NCBI GenBank assembly: GCA_963524305.1
Contig: CAURGH010000009.1
Coordinates: forward strand, 12,922-76,921
Reading direction: 5' to 3'
DNA from: JABCPH02 sp963524305
GTDB lineage: Bacteria; Fusobacteriota; Fusobacteriia; Fusobacteriales; Leptotrichiaceae
DNA length: 64,000 nt
Positions 8,634 through 16,349 of this stretch are shown here, piece by piece. How positions within the stretch are numbered: the first letter of the stretch is position 1; the number at the start of each line of letters is the position of its first letter. The notes under the pieces are model-generated. The model did not search any database and was not told the DNA's origin. It saw only the letters and a program-made list of their open reading frames with translations. A program made the position numbers and the translations under genes.

Positions 8634-9320
8634 TTATTTTCCAAATAATGCTAAAAAAATATCTTTTGAATTTTCATTTCCAATAACATAGACACCTTCT
8701 TTTAGTATTTTAACATATGTTATTTTAACTATTGGTTCATTTGACATTTCAAGTTTTTCAGTAATCTTATACGCATTTTCTCCTATTTTTTCTACATCAG
8801 TTGATAATAATCTTAATTTGTATTCGGCTTTTTCTTTTTCATAATATTCTTTATATTTTTCATCTTTCCCATCATTAATTATTTTTTCAAAATCTTTTTT
8901 ATCTTTTTCAACTATAAACAATCTTTGTAAAAATAAATTTTTCTTTTCTTTGTCATATAATTCTGAGATTACATTACTGTACTCATATTCTCTAGGTTCT
9001 TTTACTTTTCTAAACTCAAGTTTTTCAGGCATCAATATTGAAATATTTTCAAAAATTTCTTTATTTTTTCTTTTACTCAAAATTGTATTCTGAATATAAT
9101 TTTTTTCCTCTATTTCTTTTTTCAATTTTAGTTTTTCATCTCTTTCAATTTGTTTTGGAGTTCTAGACTTTGGTTCAGAACATACTCCAAACTCACTACA
9201 TGAAATTGCTACAACCCACGGTACTGCATATCCCACACCAGCTGCCACTCCTAATGCAACACAAGAATTTAATCCAAATATCCCTAATAACATTAAAAAT
9301 AAAATTTTAAACTTTCTCAT
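8634..9320 (-). CDS. Hypothetical lipoprotein, 228 aa
   Basis: The N-terminus is a lipoprotein signal (MRKFKILFLMLLGIFGLNSC, lipid anchor at Cys20), followed by a Gly/Ala-rich hydrophobic stretch (VALGVAAGVGYAVPWVVAIS) and three further Cys, two of which (SCSEFGVCSE) could form a disulfide. Residues 55-150 are strongly charged, partly coiled coil. No family was recognised. It is expected to sit on the periplasmic face of a membrane. It is unlinked to the pathway genes around it. Confidence 0.75.
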   Translation of the reverse strand: MRKFKILFLMLLGIFGLNSCVALGVAAGVGYAVPWVVAISCSEFGVCSEPKSRTPKQIERDEKLKLKKEIEEKNYIQNTILSKRKNKEIFENISILMPEKLEFRKVKEPREYEYSNVISELYDKEKKNLFLQRLFIVEKDKKDFEKIINDGKDEKYKEYYEKEKAEYKLRLLSTDVEKIGENAYKITEKLEMSNEPIVKITYVKILKEGVYVIGNENSKDIFLALFGK

Positions 9321-9448
9321 ACCATTCTCCCTCTCTCTATTTTAAAATTTAATCTCATTTAAATTATACCACATTCTCTTTAAAAAAAATCATCGTTCCT
9401 TTATCTCTTGCATACCCAATTTACATATTTCACTACAAGTTCATCATC

Positions 9449-9541
9449 CTAATAAACTTTGCCATCTTTAATCGTATATTCTGCAAATCCAATATTTCCA
9501 ATTAAAATAATTAATCCTAACATTCTAAAAAATTTTTTCAT
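9449..9541 (-). pseudogene. Nonsense-truncated DKNYY-type exported protein
   Basis: ATG 9541 with GGAGAA upstream encodes a signal peptide (MKKFFRMLGLIILIGNIGFA) followed by YTIKDGKVY and then TAG. Past the stop the same frame continues DDELVVKYVNW before another stop. The intact gene at 49991-50737 has the matching start of a DKNYY protein (YYSIDKGKVYYGNEI). The simplest reading is a truncated relative with a nonsense codon in place of a Tyr codon. It could still make a 30-aa secreted peptide. Confidence 0.6.
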
Positions 9542-9596
9542 AAACACCATTCTCCTTCATCAAAAATCATTTAACAAATACAAATTTAACAAATAC

Positions 9597-9625
9597 AAAA
9601 AGACTGAAATAATCAGCCTTCTATC
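9597..9625 (-). terminator. Terminator after the small DUF898-like gene
   Basis: On the minus strand GGCTG pairs with CAGTC (one wobble) around a 7-base loop and is followed by T5. Confidence 0.55.
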
Positions 9626-9630
9626 AAAAA

Positions 9631-9780
9631 TTAATTTAAAAATGTTGTATTTTTAACTCGCCACCGTTCCAATTTAATATGAACAAAAAAACTGTATATT
9701 CCCGATGTTATTAGGCTTCCTAGAATAATCCATCCAATATAACTAAATAATCCTCCGTCAAAATAACTTCTATTTCCCAC
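9631..9780 (-). CDS. Small membrane protein with one DUF898-like module, 49 aa
   Basis: GTG start at 9780 with AGGAGGAATT immediately upstream, a strong ribosome site. The product reads YFDGGLFSYIGWIILG, then GIYSFFVHIKLERWRVKNT. This matches one module of DUF898/YjgN-like membrane proteins (FDG, IGW, a hydrophobic helix, GIYxFWV, LExWRVKNT), which normally carry two or more modules. It is either a genuine single-module protein or the surviving end of a longer gene; the intact SD favours the first. It lies downstream of the 20-aa hydrophobic ORF and before a terminator. Confidence 0.65.
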   Translation of the reverse strand: MGNRSYFDGGLFSYIGWIILGSLITSGIYSFFVHIKLERWRVKNTTFLN

Positions 9781-9819
9781 AATTCCTCCTTACAGTATAT
9801 TTTATTAATAATATAAAAA

Positions 9820-9840
9820 AATACCCCTAAGGGTTGGAGA
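9820..9840 (-). terminator. Terminator of the 20-aa peptide gene
   Basis: On the minus strand ACCC, loop TTAG, GGGT is followed by A and T7. The stem is short but GC-rich and sits about 20 bases after the stop codon of the peptide gene. Confidence 0.55.
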
Positions 9841-9857
9841 TAGAGGTGAAATCTTCG

Positions 9858-9920
9858 TTATCTAGTTATTTTGTAAATAAAATATACAAACATTACCAGA
9901 CATACTAGGAAATCATACAT
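9858..9920 (-). CDS. 20-aa hydrophobic peptide, candidate type I toxin
   Basis: ATG at 9920-9918, preceded by AAGGAGGT with ideal spacing, encodes MYDFLVCLVMFVYFIYKITR and stops at TAA. It is a single predicted transmembrane segment with a basic C-terminus, the architecture of type I toxins such as Fst or TxpA; there is no claim of direct homology. A TATAAT (9976-9971) lies about 50 bases upstream and the leader can form CGAGT/ACTCG. Ahead of it is a short terminated RNA complementary to the SD region (see 9977-10045). Function is inferred from size, composition and context only. Confidence 0.6.
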   Translation of the reverse strand: MYDFLVCLVMFVYFIYKITR

Positions 9921-9970
9921 CTCAGTACCTCCTTATCACAATGCTACGAGTTGACTAGACTCGCATATGA

Positions 9971-9976
9971 ATTATA
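9971..9976 (-). promoter_or_regulatory. -10 element of the 20-aa peptide gene
   Basis: A perfect TATAAT on the minus strand lies right after the T-run of the preceding terminator. No convincing -35 is visible. Confidence 0.5.
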
Positions 9977-10045
9977 ACAAAAAAGACTGGAAAAATCCAG
10001 TCTCAATTTTAGTCATTTTGTTTGCATTGTAATAAGTACCTTTTG
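9977..10045 (-). ncRNA. Candidate antitoxin RNA, or tRNA-Lys 3' trailer
   Basis: A minus-strand RNA beginning near 10042-10045 would end at a perfect intrinsic terminator (AGACTGGA, loop, TCCAGTCT, then T6; stem 9984-9991/9996-10003). A -10-like element with an extended TGG (TATAAA, 10054-10049) precedes it. The RNA carries GGTACTTATTACAATGC (10040-10024), which can pair with GCATTGTGATAAGGAGGTAC of the toxin mRNA (9944-9925), bulging part of the SD. No gene lies within it. It could equally be made as the 3' trailer of tRNA-Lys, since that tRNA has no other terminator. Confidence 0.45.
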
Positions 10046-10090
10046 GGGTTTATACCAATCTAGGTAAATATATTTATTATAAATCCTTTA

Positions 10091-10167
10091 TGGTGGGACC
10101 GGTGGGGATCGAACCCACAACCTACCGATTAAGAGTCGGTTGCTCTGACCAGTTGAGCTACGGTCCC
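10091..10167 (-). tRNA. tRNA-Lys (anticodon CTT)
   Basis: A 77-base cloverleaf with encoded CCA: 7-bp acceptor GGGACCG/CGGTCCC, D arm GCTC/GAGC, anticodon stem ACCGA/TCGGT with loop CTCTTAA (anticodon CTT, reads AAG), T arm GTGGG-TTCGATC-CCCAC. A promoter lies about 30 bases upstream. No terminator occurs until 10003, past the candidate antitoxin RNA. Confidence 0.97.
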
Positions 10168-10193
10168 ATAAAAAACTTTTAATCAACATAATT

Positions 10194-10222
10194 ATGTTAT
10201 CATAAATTATCACTTTTGTCAA
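10194..10222 (-). promoter_or_regulatory. Promoter of tRNA-Lys
   Basis: TTGACA (10222-10217), 17-base spacer, TAACAT (10199-10194) on the minus strand. Confidence 0.65.
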
Positions 10223-10257
10223 GGATTCTATAAATTTTTTCTAAAAAGAAATTTGTA

Positions 10258-10309
10258 AATCTCTCACAAGCAAATAATTTTCATTATAAAAGTGAGAAAT
10301 TTTTTTCTG
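10258..10309. terminator. Hairpin after the esterase gene
   Basis: TCTCAC pairs with GTGAGA across a 24-base loop. The T7 run is on the plus-strand side; on the minus strand, where the esterase would need it, the tail is AT-rich but interrupted. Direction is therefore uncertain. Confidence 0.4.
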
Positions 10310-10322
10310 ATACTTATTTATT

Positions 10323-11921
10323 TTATTTCCCTTCAGCTACAACTTTATCCATCCATCTGAATAATTCATCTAAATCATAATCCCCCGAATGAGGTGTCGC
10401 CCAAGGAGATGCAAAATCAACTTTTTTCCCAAGATTTTCTAATTTTATCGCAAGTATCGCAGGTATTGCAAGTGAAGTATCTTTGTCAACTGCACCGTGT
10501 CTTATTCTCCAATATTTCACTTTTGAATTTTCAATATAATTCATCGGATTCATCATTTTTATAATTTTCTTATCAGCCATTGTTCCATTTACTGTCGAAT
10601 GTTCTAGCATATATTCTGTAAAATGCTTATTATCTGTAGTTTCATCTCCAAATTCATTATTTTCCCCTGTCGATAAATCCACATTATCAAATGCTCCTGG
10701 CGTTTTCTGTCTACCCATGTAAGCGATATATTTATCATAATCTAAATCTACGACTTTTCCATTTTTTATTGTTAAAAAGTCAAATTCTGATAAATCAGTT
10801 CCTTTTTTCAAAGCCACATTTGCAGAATCAATGTAATACTGCTTAATCTGATTTTTAAAGCTTCCATTTCCATCTTTATCCAACATTAAAAGTTTACCAT
10901 TTTTGTCCTTCAATTTCAAACTATTCACATAATTAGGAAACATTTTTTTCAAATCATTTGAACGTAAAATTTCATCATCAGTCAACGTACCCTCAGTGTA
11001 TTTTCTTTCCACATTGTAATCTAGCATTGAAATTTCTATCTTTTTATATGTTTTCACATCATTAAACATCCACTCATAAGCTGTATTTGCATTTTCTAAA
11101 TTAGTTATTGGACAATAGGCTGAAACTGCGTAAATATCGTCTCTAGCCTTCAATGCTCCAATTTCCTTCAAATAAGGCTCGTAATCCTTGCTATTCCCAG
11201 TTGCACCTAACAGAGCTGAAACTGCTCCTCCAGCACTTGTCCCGTTAGAAATAATTCTGTCAGCTCTACCAGGCATTTTATCATCATTATAATGCAAATA
11301 TCTAATAGCCGCTTTCAAATCTACAATTACAGCAGGTGCCTTTCCTGTATATTTCCCATCTTTTTCCAAAGTTCTACCTCTAGCTCCAGGACTTGCCACA
11401 ACATATCCATTTGACAATGCGACTAATGAAGCATCAGGTTTTCCATCTCTTCCATTTCCAGGCACTCCAGCTGCTCCAGGCATATATCCTCCAACTGTAT
11501 TTGGGAAAAATATTGGTGCGCTTTTTGCATTGTATTTTCCAATTGATTTATTTTTAAAATATTCTTCTGGAATATAGATATTTATAGTTTGATACGCAAT
11601 GTCAACTGGTTTTGCAACATAAACTATATTTTCATAAGCACGATAAGTAATGGTTTTTCCATTAACAATAGCTGTTTTCGTCGTATAATTTTTATTTGCA
11701 TCAAAATTTAAGTTGTACCCATTTTCTGTTTTATTTGTTATCATATCTTCGGTTATTACTTTTTTATTCATAGGCGCTCCCATTTGTGGCTTTTTATCTT
11801 CATTCTTATTTACTTCAGCACTTTTCTGATATTTGCTAGAATCTGTTAATCCTTTTTCATTATCAGTAGCCATTAAAAAAGCTGAAATTAATAAACTCAT
11901 TACAATCAATTTTTTCTTCAT
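10323..11921 (-). CDS. Secreted tannase/feruloyl-esterase-like alpha/beta hydrolase
   Basis: A 532-aa protein with a Sec signal peptide (KKKLIVMSLLISAFLMA). The nucleophile motif GTSAGG (Ser about residue 230), the acid segment RHGAVDKDTS (Asp about 479) and PHSGDYDLDELFRW (His about 511) form a Ser-Asp-His triad in the order and spacing of bacterial subtype B tannases. It therefore probably cleaves ester bonds of phenolic acids or similar substrates outside the cytoplasm; the exact substrate cannot be read from sequence. It stands alone between the purH terminator and tRNA-Lys. A -10-like TATACT lies upstream. Start: ATG with AAAGGAG upstream. Confidence 0.85.
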   Translation of the reverse strand: MKKKLIVMSLLISAFLMATDNEKGLTDSSKYQKSAEVNKNEDKKPQMGAPMNKKVITEDMITNKTENGYNLNFDANKNYTTKTAIVNGKTITYRAYENIVYVAKPVDIAYQTINIYIPEEYFKNKSIGKYNAKSAPIFFPNTVGGYMPGAAGVPGNGRDGKPDASLVALSNGYVVASPGARGRTLEKDGKYTGKAPAVIVDLKAAIRYLHYNDDKMPGRADRIISNGTSAGGAVSALLGATGNSKDYEPYLKEIGALKARDDIYAVSAYCPITNLENANTAYEWMFNDVKTYKKIEISMLDYNVERKYTEGTLTDDEILRSNDLKKMFPNYVNSLKLKDKNGKLLMLDKDGNGSFKNQIKQYYIDSANVALKKGTDLSEFDFLTIKNGKVVDLDYDKYIAYMGRQKTPGAFDNVDLSTGENNEFGDETTDNKHFTEYMLEHSTVNGTMADKKIIKMMNPMNYIENSKVKYWRIRHGAVDKDTSLAIPAILAIKLENLGKKVDFASPWATPHSGDYDLDELFRWMDKVVAEGK

Positions 11922-12055
11922 AATTTCTCCTTTAATTTTTTTATGCGACAGTATAACATATACTTCATGAGATTCATATTTCAGTAATATTAGTTTTTTT
12001 ATTTTTTACTATTTTAAATCTATTATTTAGAATGTACCTTACTTAAATTATATAA

Positions 12056-12108
12056 AAATGCCACACCTCCAATTTTAATTTCTAAAACTATTGGTGCAGC
12101 ACATTCAA
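12056..12108 (-). terminator. Terminator of purH and the main purine operon
   Basis: On the minus strand TGCTGCACC...AAT pairs with ATTGG...GTGTGGCA, with wobbles and a small bulge, followed by T5. It ends the purL-to-purH transcript. Confidence 0.6.
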
Positions 12109-12129
12109 TCTTATTTTTTTGTTAAAAAA

Positions 12130-13653
12130 TTAATGTTTAAAATGTCTAATTCCAGTAAATACCATAGTTATTCCATGCTCATTACAAGCCTCGATTGATT
12201 CTTTATCTCTAATTGATCCACCAGGTTGTACAATCGCTTTAATTCCTGTTTTTGCAGCTGTATCTACGCAATCTCTGAATGGGAAGAAAGCATCTGATGC
12301 TAATACTGCTCCTGTCAAGTCTTTTCCAACTTTTTCTTGAGCATGTTGCAATGCGTGTTCTGTTGACCAAATTCTGTTAGTTTGACCAGTTCCTACACCA
12401 ATTGCCATTCCATCTTTAACGACTACAATTGCATTTGATTTTACATATTTTACAACTTTCATTCCTAATTCCATATCAGCTTTTTCTTTTTCAGTAGGTT
12501 GTTTTTCAGTAACAACATTCATTTCATCAATCATTTTATTATTTGTTCCTTGAACCAAAATTCCACCATCAACTTTTACATAATCGAATTTATCTTGAGG
12601 TTTTGGAGTTTTACATTCAATAACTCTCAAGTTTTTCTTAGTTTTCAAGATTCCCAACGCTTCATCTGTAAATGAAGGTGCGATTACGATTTCCAAGAAG
12701 ATTTTTTTCAATTCTTCAGCAGTTTCTTTGTTAACTTCTCTGTTAAGTGCCACAATTCCACCAAAAATTGATACTGGATCACAATCGTGAGCTTTTTTGT
12801 ACGCTGTGAAAATATCATTTGCAACAGCCACACCACAAGGAGTTGAGTGTTTTATCGCACAAGCTGCTGGACCGTCAAATTCTCCAACCACTTTCCAAGC
12901 AATATCCATATCTCTAATATTGTTAAATGATAATTCTTTTCCGTTCAATTGTTCAATATCTTTCATGCTTCCATTTTCAGTAGTTGAAACATAATAAGCT
13001 GAAGATTGATGAGGATTTTCCCCGTATCTCAAATCAAATTTTTTCTCATAAGAAACATTCAAATATTTAGGATAATCTTCTTCTAACAAGAACGCAGAAA
13101 TTGCCGCATCGTAAGCTGATGTCAAGTTAAATACTTTTCCAGCCAATCTTTTTTTAGTTTCATAAGAAACTTGTCCATCTTTTTCCATTTCTTCCATAAC
13201 TACTGAATAGTCTTCAGTTTCGCAAATAACTGTTACATCTTTAAATGATTTTGCAGCTGAACGAAGCATTGTAGGTCCACCTATATCAATAAATTCGATT
13301 TTTTCATCAAAAGTTTTGTCAGTTTGAACTTCTCTAAAGAATGGATAAAGATTAACAACAACATAATCAATTGTTTCAATTCCTTCTTTTGCAATCGTAT
13401 CCATGTGTTCCTTGTTGTCTCTAATCGCCAAAATTCCACCATGAATATTCGGATGCAAAGTTTTTACTCTCCCATCCAACATTTCTTTAAAATTAGTAAC
13501 TTCTGAAACATCAATCACAGAAAGACCATTTTCCTTCAAATATCTGTAAGTCCCTCCTGTCGAAATAATTTCCACACCTTTTTTATCCAAAAACTGTGCA
13601 AATTCTAAAATTCCCGTCTTATCAAAAACGCTTATTAATGCTCTTTTTTTCAT
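12130..13653 (-). CDS. purH: Bifunctional AICAR transformylase/IMP cyclohydrolase
   Basis: The 507-aa enzyme performs the last two steps of IMP synthesis. The N-terminal cyclohydrolase (MGS-like) domain carries ALISVFDKTGILEFAQFL and GGTYRYLKENG, then DGRVKTLHPNIHGGIL. The transformylase half has RYGENPHQ (about residue 210), the catalytic Lys-His in AIKHSTPCGVA (about 265) and ASDAFFPFRDCVD near the C-terminus. It is the last gene of the operon. Its ATG overlaps the TGA of the preceding frameshifted TPR gene (ATGA), so translational coupling was the original arrangement; AAGGAAATTTTA supplies a weak SD. Confidence 0.98.
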   Translation of the reverse strand: MKKRALISVFDKTGILEFAQFLDKKGVEIISTGGTYRYLKENGLSVIDVSEVTNFKEMLDGRVKTLHPNIHGGILAIRDNKEHMDTIAKEGIETIDYVVVNLYPFFREVQTDKTFDEKIEFIDIGGPTMLRSAAKSFKDVTVICETEDYSVVMEEMEKDGQVSYETKKRLAGKVFNLTSAYDAAISAFLLEEDYPKYLNVSYEKKFDLRYGENPHQSSAYYVSTTENGSMKDIEQLNGKELSFNNIRDMDIAWKVVGEFDGPAACAIKHSTPCGVAVANDIFTAYKKAHDCDPVSIFGGIVALNREVNKETAEELKKIFLEIVIAPSFTDEALGILKTKKNLRVIECKTPKPQDKFDYVKVDGGILVQGTNNKMIDEMNVVTEKQPTEKEKADMELGMKVVKYVKSNAIVVVKDGMAIGVGTGQTNRIWSTEHALQHAQEKVGKDLTGAVLASDAFFPFRDCVDTAAKTGIKAIVQPGGSIRDKESIEACNEHGITMVFTGIRHFKH

Positions 13654-13945
13654 TTTAAAATTTCCTTTCTTAAATTTTCTGATAACTTTTCTATTTCAAA
13701 TTTATATTTTTCAAACATTTTTTTTGATTCTTCTTTTCTTCCTTGGTCAAACAAAATTACAGACATACAAGAATATGAATTTGGGTTCCCTTTTTTTAAT
13801 GCTTCAAAAAAATATTTCTCAGCCTCTTTATATTTTTTTGCTCAAGAAAATTATTCCCTTTCAAAAATTCTTCATTTCTATTCACCGTATATCCTACCGA
13901 AAAAGCAAATAAAAACATTGCAAATATTAAAAATTTTCTTTTCAC
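13650..13945 (-). pseudogene. Frameshifted small exported TPR/Sel1-like protein
   Basis: GTG 13945 starts a signal peptide (MKRKFLIFAMFLFAFSVGY), then NEEFLKGNNFLEQK. At an A7 tract (13833-13839, T on plus strand) the frame runs into a stop. Shifting by one base continues KYKEAEKYFFEALKKGNPNS, then LFDQGRKEESKKMFEKY, a tetratricopeptide-like unit, and ends at a TGA overlapping the purH ATG. One extra A restores a single frame of about 97 codons. It is therefore a recent pseudogene, a slippage-switchable gene, or a sequencing error in a homopolymer. Confidence 0.7.
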
Positions 13946-13956
13946 GAAACTCTCTT

Positions 13957-14361
13957 TCACTTACTAACAATTTCAAATTTTTCTATTTTTTTAAACATAA
14001 TATTAAACATAATATAAGGAAAAATTACATCAACTGTACCTAACGACTTAGCATCTATTTCATCTAAATTAAAAATTAAAATTATTATTATAAAAAATAT
14101 TGGAACTAAAAACATTATAGATAACATTATAGATAAAATAAAAAAATTATATTTAATTTCTACTACAACTTCTTCCTTATTTTCCAAATCTAATCCTAAT
14201 TTCCTTTTTTTAGATTTTTTTTCTGAAAGTATCACATAATCTTCATTAGTTTCAAAAATTATTTCTGAATTTGGCTTTAATTTCTTCTTTTCATTGTCTA
14301 TCCAAATAGTTTTTGGAAATAACCTAAACTTAAATTTATCACGTACGATTATTTTTGACAT
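13957..14361 (-). CDS. Hypothetical membrane protein, 134 aa
   Basis: Not recognised. The basic N-terminal half (about 70 residues, cytoplasmic by charge) looks beta-rich (FRLFPKTIWIDNEKKKLKP). Two hydrophobic helices follow, NFFILSIMLSIMFLVPIFFI (about 72-98) and a weaker DVIFPYIMFNIMF. It sits between purN and the TPR remnant, 24 bases after purN, so it is transcribed with the purine operon. There is no known purine role for such a protein. Confidence 0.7.
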   Translation of the reverse strand: MSKIIVRDKFKFRLFPKTIWIDNEKKKLKPNSEIIFETNEDYVILSEKKSKKRKLGLDLENKEEVVVEIKYNFFILSIMLSIMFLVPIFFIIIILIFNLDEIDAKSLGTVDVIFPYIMFNIMFKKIEKFEIVSK

Positions 14362-14385
14362 TTACTCTCACTTTCTTTTTTTATC

Positions 14386-14979
14386 TTATTTTTCAAGCAA
14401 CTTCTTAATCCCTTCAATCAGTAAAACATGTTCCTTCTCAAGCACTCTCTTCTGCAAAACTTCCGGCGTGTCATCACTAAGCACAGGCACCTTTATCTGC
14501 AAAATAATTTCTCCTGTGTCAACTCCTGTATCAACAAAATGAATTGTACATCCACTTTCAGTTTCTTTTGCTTCGATAACTGCTCTGTGAACATTCATTC
14601 CATACATTCCCTTTCCACCAAATTTTGGAAGCAATGACGGATGGATATTTATAATTTTTCTTGACCATTTTTTTATAAATTCTGGCGATAAAATCGACAA
14701 ATATCCTGCTAATACAATATAATCTGTTTTTTCGTCATCATTTTCAAGAACATTGCTAATTTCATCAGACAATTTTTCTTTTAATACTTTTCTGTCAAGC
14801 AAAACATTTTTTATGCCATGTTTTTCTGCTCTTTTAAGTCCATAGCACTCTCTATCTGCAATTACATAAGAAATTTCGCAATTTAAGTTTCCTTGCTCAA
14901 TGTTATCAATAATTGACTGTAAGTTCGACCCTCCACCAGAAACTAAAACTGCTATTCTTTTTTTATTTTTATTAGACAT
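14386..14979 (-). CDS. purN: Phosphoribosylglycinamide formyltransferase
   Basis: The 197-aa enzyme transfers a formyl group from 10-formyl-THF to GAR. It shows the N-terminal AVLVSGGGSNLQSIID, LAGYLSILSPEF, the catalytic Asn and His in INIHPSLLPKFGGKG (about residues 108-122) and the catalytic Asp in HFVDTGVDTGEII (about 147-159). Length is typical. It follows purM by about 40 bases in the operon. Confidence 0.97.
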   Translation of the reverse strand: MSNKNKKRIAVLVSGGGSNLQSIIDNIEQGNLNCEISYVIADRECYGLKRAEKHGIKNVLLDRKVLKEKLSDEISNVLENDDEKTDYIVLAGYLSILSPEFIKKWSRKIINIHPSLLPKFGGKGMYGMNVHRAVIEAKETESGCTIHFVDTGVDTGEIILQIKVPVLSDDTPEVLQKRVLEKEHVLLIEGIKKLLEK

Positions 14980-15018
14980 TTTTTCACTCTCTTTAAATTT
15001 TTTTTATCATCTTTATTT

Positions 15019-16017
15019 TTAATACAAATTAATTTTTTCGTCACCTTTAACAATAGTTCCTAATTCATAGGCTTCTTCTCCATTTTCAGCTAAAATATCA
15101 ATAACTGTTTGAGCATCATTTTTATTTACAATAACAACAAATCCAACTCCCATATTGAATGTTCCCCACATTTCTTCTTCTGGAACTCTTGAGAATGCTT
15201 CGTGTTTAAATAATGGATGAACTTTTACTTTCGCTTTTTCGATGTTTGCACAAAGTCCATCTGGTATAGTTCTTGGAACATTTTCGATAAGTCCTCCACC
15301 AGTTATGTGAGCCATTCCGTTCACTTGCACTTTTTCCATAACTTTTTGAATTGGTTTTACATAAATTTTTGTTGGTGTCAATAAATGTTCTCCAATTGTT
15401 TTTCCATTGAATTCTTCATTAAAATCAGTAAATAATTTTCTTAACAACGAGAATCCGTTACTGTGAGCTCCACTTGAAGGAATTGCAACGATTACATCTC
15501 CTTCTTGAACTTTACTTCCATTAACCATTTTTTCTTCTTCAACTACACCAACTGCAAATCCTGCAATGTCATATTCTCCATCTGCATAAAATCCAGGCAT
15601 TTCAGCAGTTTCTCCACCTACTAAAGCTGAATCTCCTTGAAGACAACCTTCTACAACACCTTTAATTATTTCAGAAGAAACATTTGAGTCCAATTTTCCA
15701 CAAGCTAAGTAATCTAAGAAAAATAATGGTTGTGCTCCATGACACAAAATATCATTTACACACATTGCAACACAGTCAATTCCAACTGTATCATATTTAT
15801 TTGTTTCAAATGCAACTTTTAATTTTGTTCCAACTCCATCAGTTCCAGACACTAAAATTGGTTTTTTGTACTCTCCTAATTTGTACAAAGCTCCAAAACT
15901 TCCCAATTCATTCATAACATTTTTGTTGTAAGTTGCTTTTACTCTTTCTTTTATTTTCTCGACACTTCTGTATCCTTCTTCTTTATCTACTCCTGAATCT
16001 TTATAAGAAATTGACAT
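15019..16017 (-). CDS. purM: AIR synthetase (phosphoribosylformylglycinamidine cyclo-ligase)
   Basis: The 332-aa enzyme closes the imidazole ring (FGAM to AIR). It carries SYKDSGVDKEEGYRSVEKIK, the ATP-site motif SGTDGVGTKLK (about 57-68), VGGETAEMPGFY (about 136-147), AIPSSGAHSNGFSLLRKL and HITGGGLIENVPR, all hallmarks of PurM. AGGAGG precedes the start. It sits downstream of the YciI-like gene in the operon. Confidence 0.98.
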   Translation of the reverse strand: MSISYKDSGVDKEEGYRSVEKIKERVKATYNKNVMNELGSFGALYKLGEYKKPILVSGTDGVGTKLKVAFETNKYDTVGIDCVAMCVNDILCHGAQPLFFLDYLACGKLDSNVSSEIIKGVVEGCLQGDSALVGGETAEMPGFYADGEYDIAGFAVGVVEEEKMVNGSKVQEGDVIVAIPSSGAHSNGFSLLRKLFTDFNEEFNGKTIGEHLLTPTKIYVKPIQKVMEKVQVNGMAHITGGGLIENVPRTIPDGLCANIEKAKVKVHPLFKHEAFSRVPEEEMWGTFNMGVGFVVIVNKNDAQTVIDILAENGEEAYELGTIVKGDEKINLY

Positions 16018-16053
16018 TCTTTATCCTCCTGTTTTAAATTAAATCTCTATTTT

Positions 16054-16341
16054 TTATTTTACAAAGTTTGCGAAATCTTCTGCATATTTTGTAGGGAAAA
16101 ATTCTGTAATTTCATATTCTGCAATTCCATTTATATTAAACGGATCTTCTGAAATTATTTTCTTAACTTCTTCCAAATTTTCTGCATTTAGCAAAATTAC
16201 ACCACCTGTTCTAGGATTTTTTCTTCCTGAACAAATAAATTTTCCCATTTCATAATATTTTTCCAAAAATTTTATATGTTCTTCTAAATGTTTTTCAACT
16301 TCACTTACTGCTTTTACATAATTTAAACTTACTATATACAT
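16054..16341 (-). CDS. YciI family protein, 95 aa
   Basis: A small ferredoxin-fold protein of the YciI family: MYIVSLNYVK, a conserved acidic/His segment (EEHIKFLEKYYEMGKFICSG), then GGVILLNAENLEEVKKIISEDPF. YciI proteins carry a pocket with a His-Asp pair, but their reactions are mostly unknown. It is placed 8 bases after purF and before purM, inside the operon. A role in purine metabolism, for example handling the labile phosphoribosylamine made by PurF, would be speculation. Confidence 0.85.
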   Translation of the reverse strand: MYIVSLNYVKAVSEVEKHLEEHIKFLEKYYEMGKFICSGRKNPRTGGVILLNAENLEEVKKIISEDPFNINGIAEYEITEFFPTKYAEDFANFVK

Positions 16342-16349
16342 TTTTCTCC

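Noticed and set aside
9459..9656. 65-aa plus-strand ORF
   Set aside because: It overlaps the truncated DKNYY remnant and a terminator on the other strand and has no SD.
9820..10048. Second pairing between the ACCCC before the candidate antitoxin RNA and the toxin terminator
   Set aside because: The predicted transcript start (about 10042) probably excludes the ACCCC, so the match may be chance.
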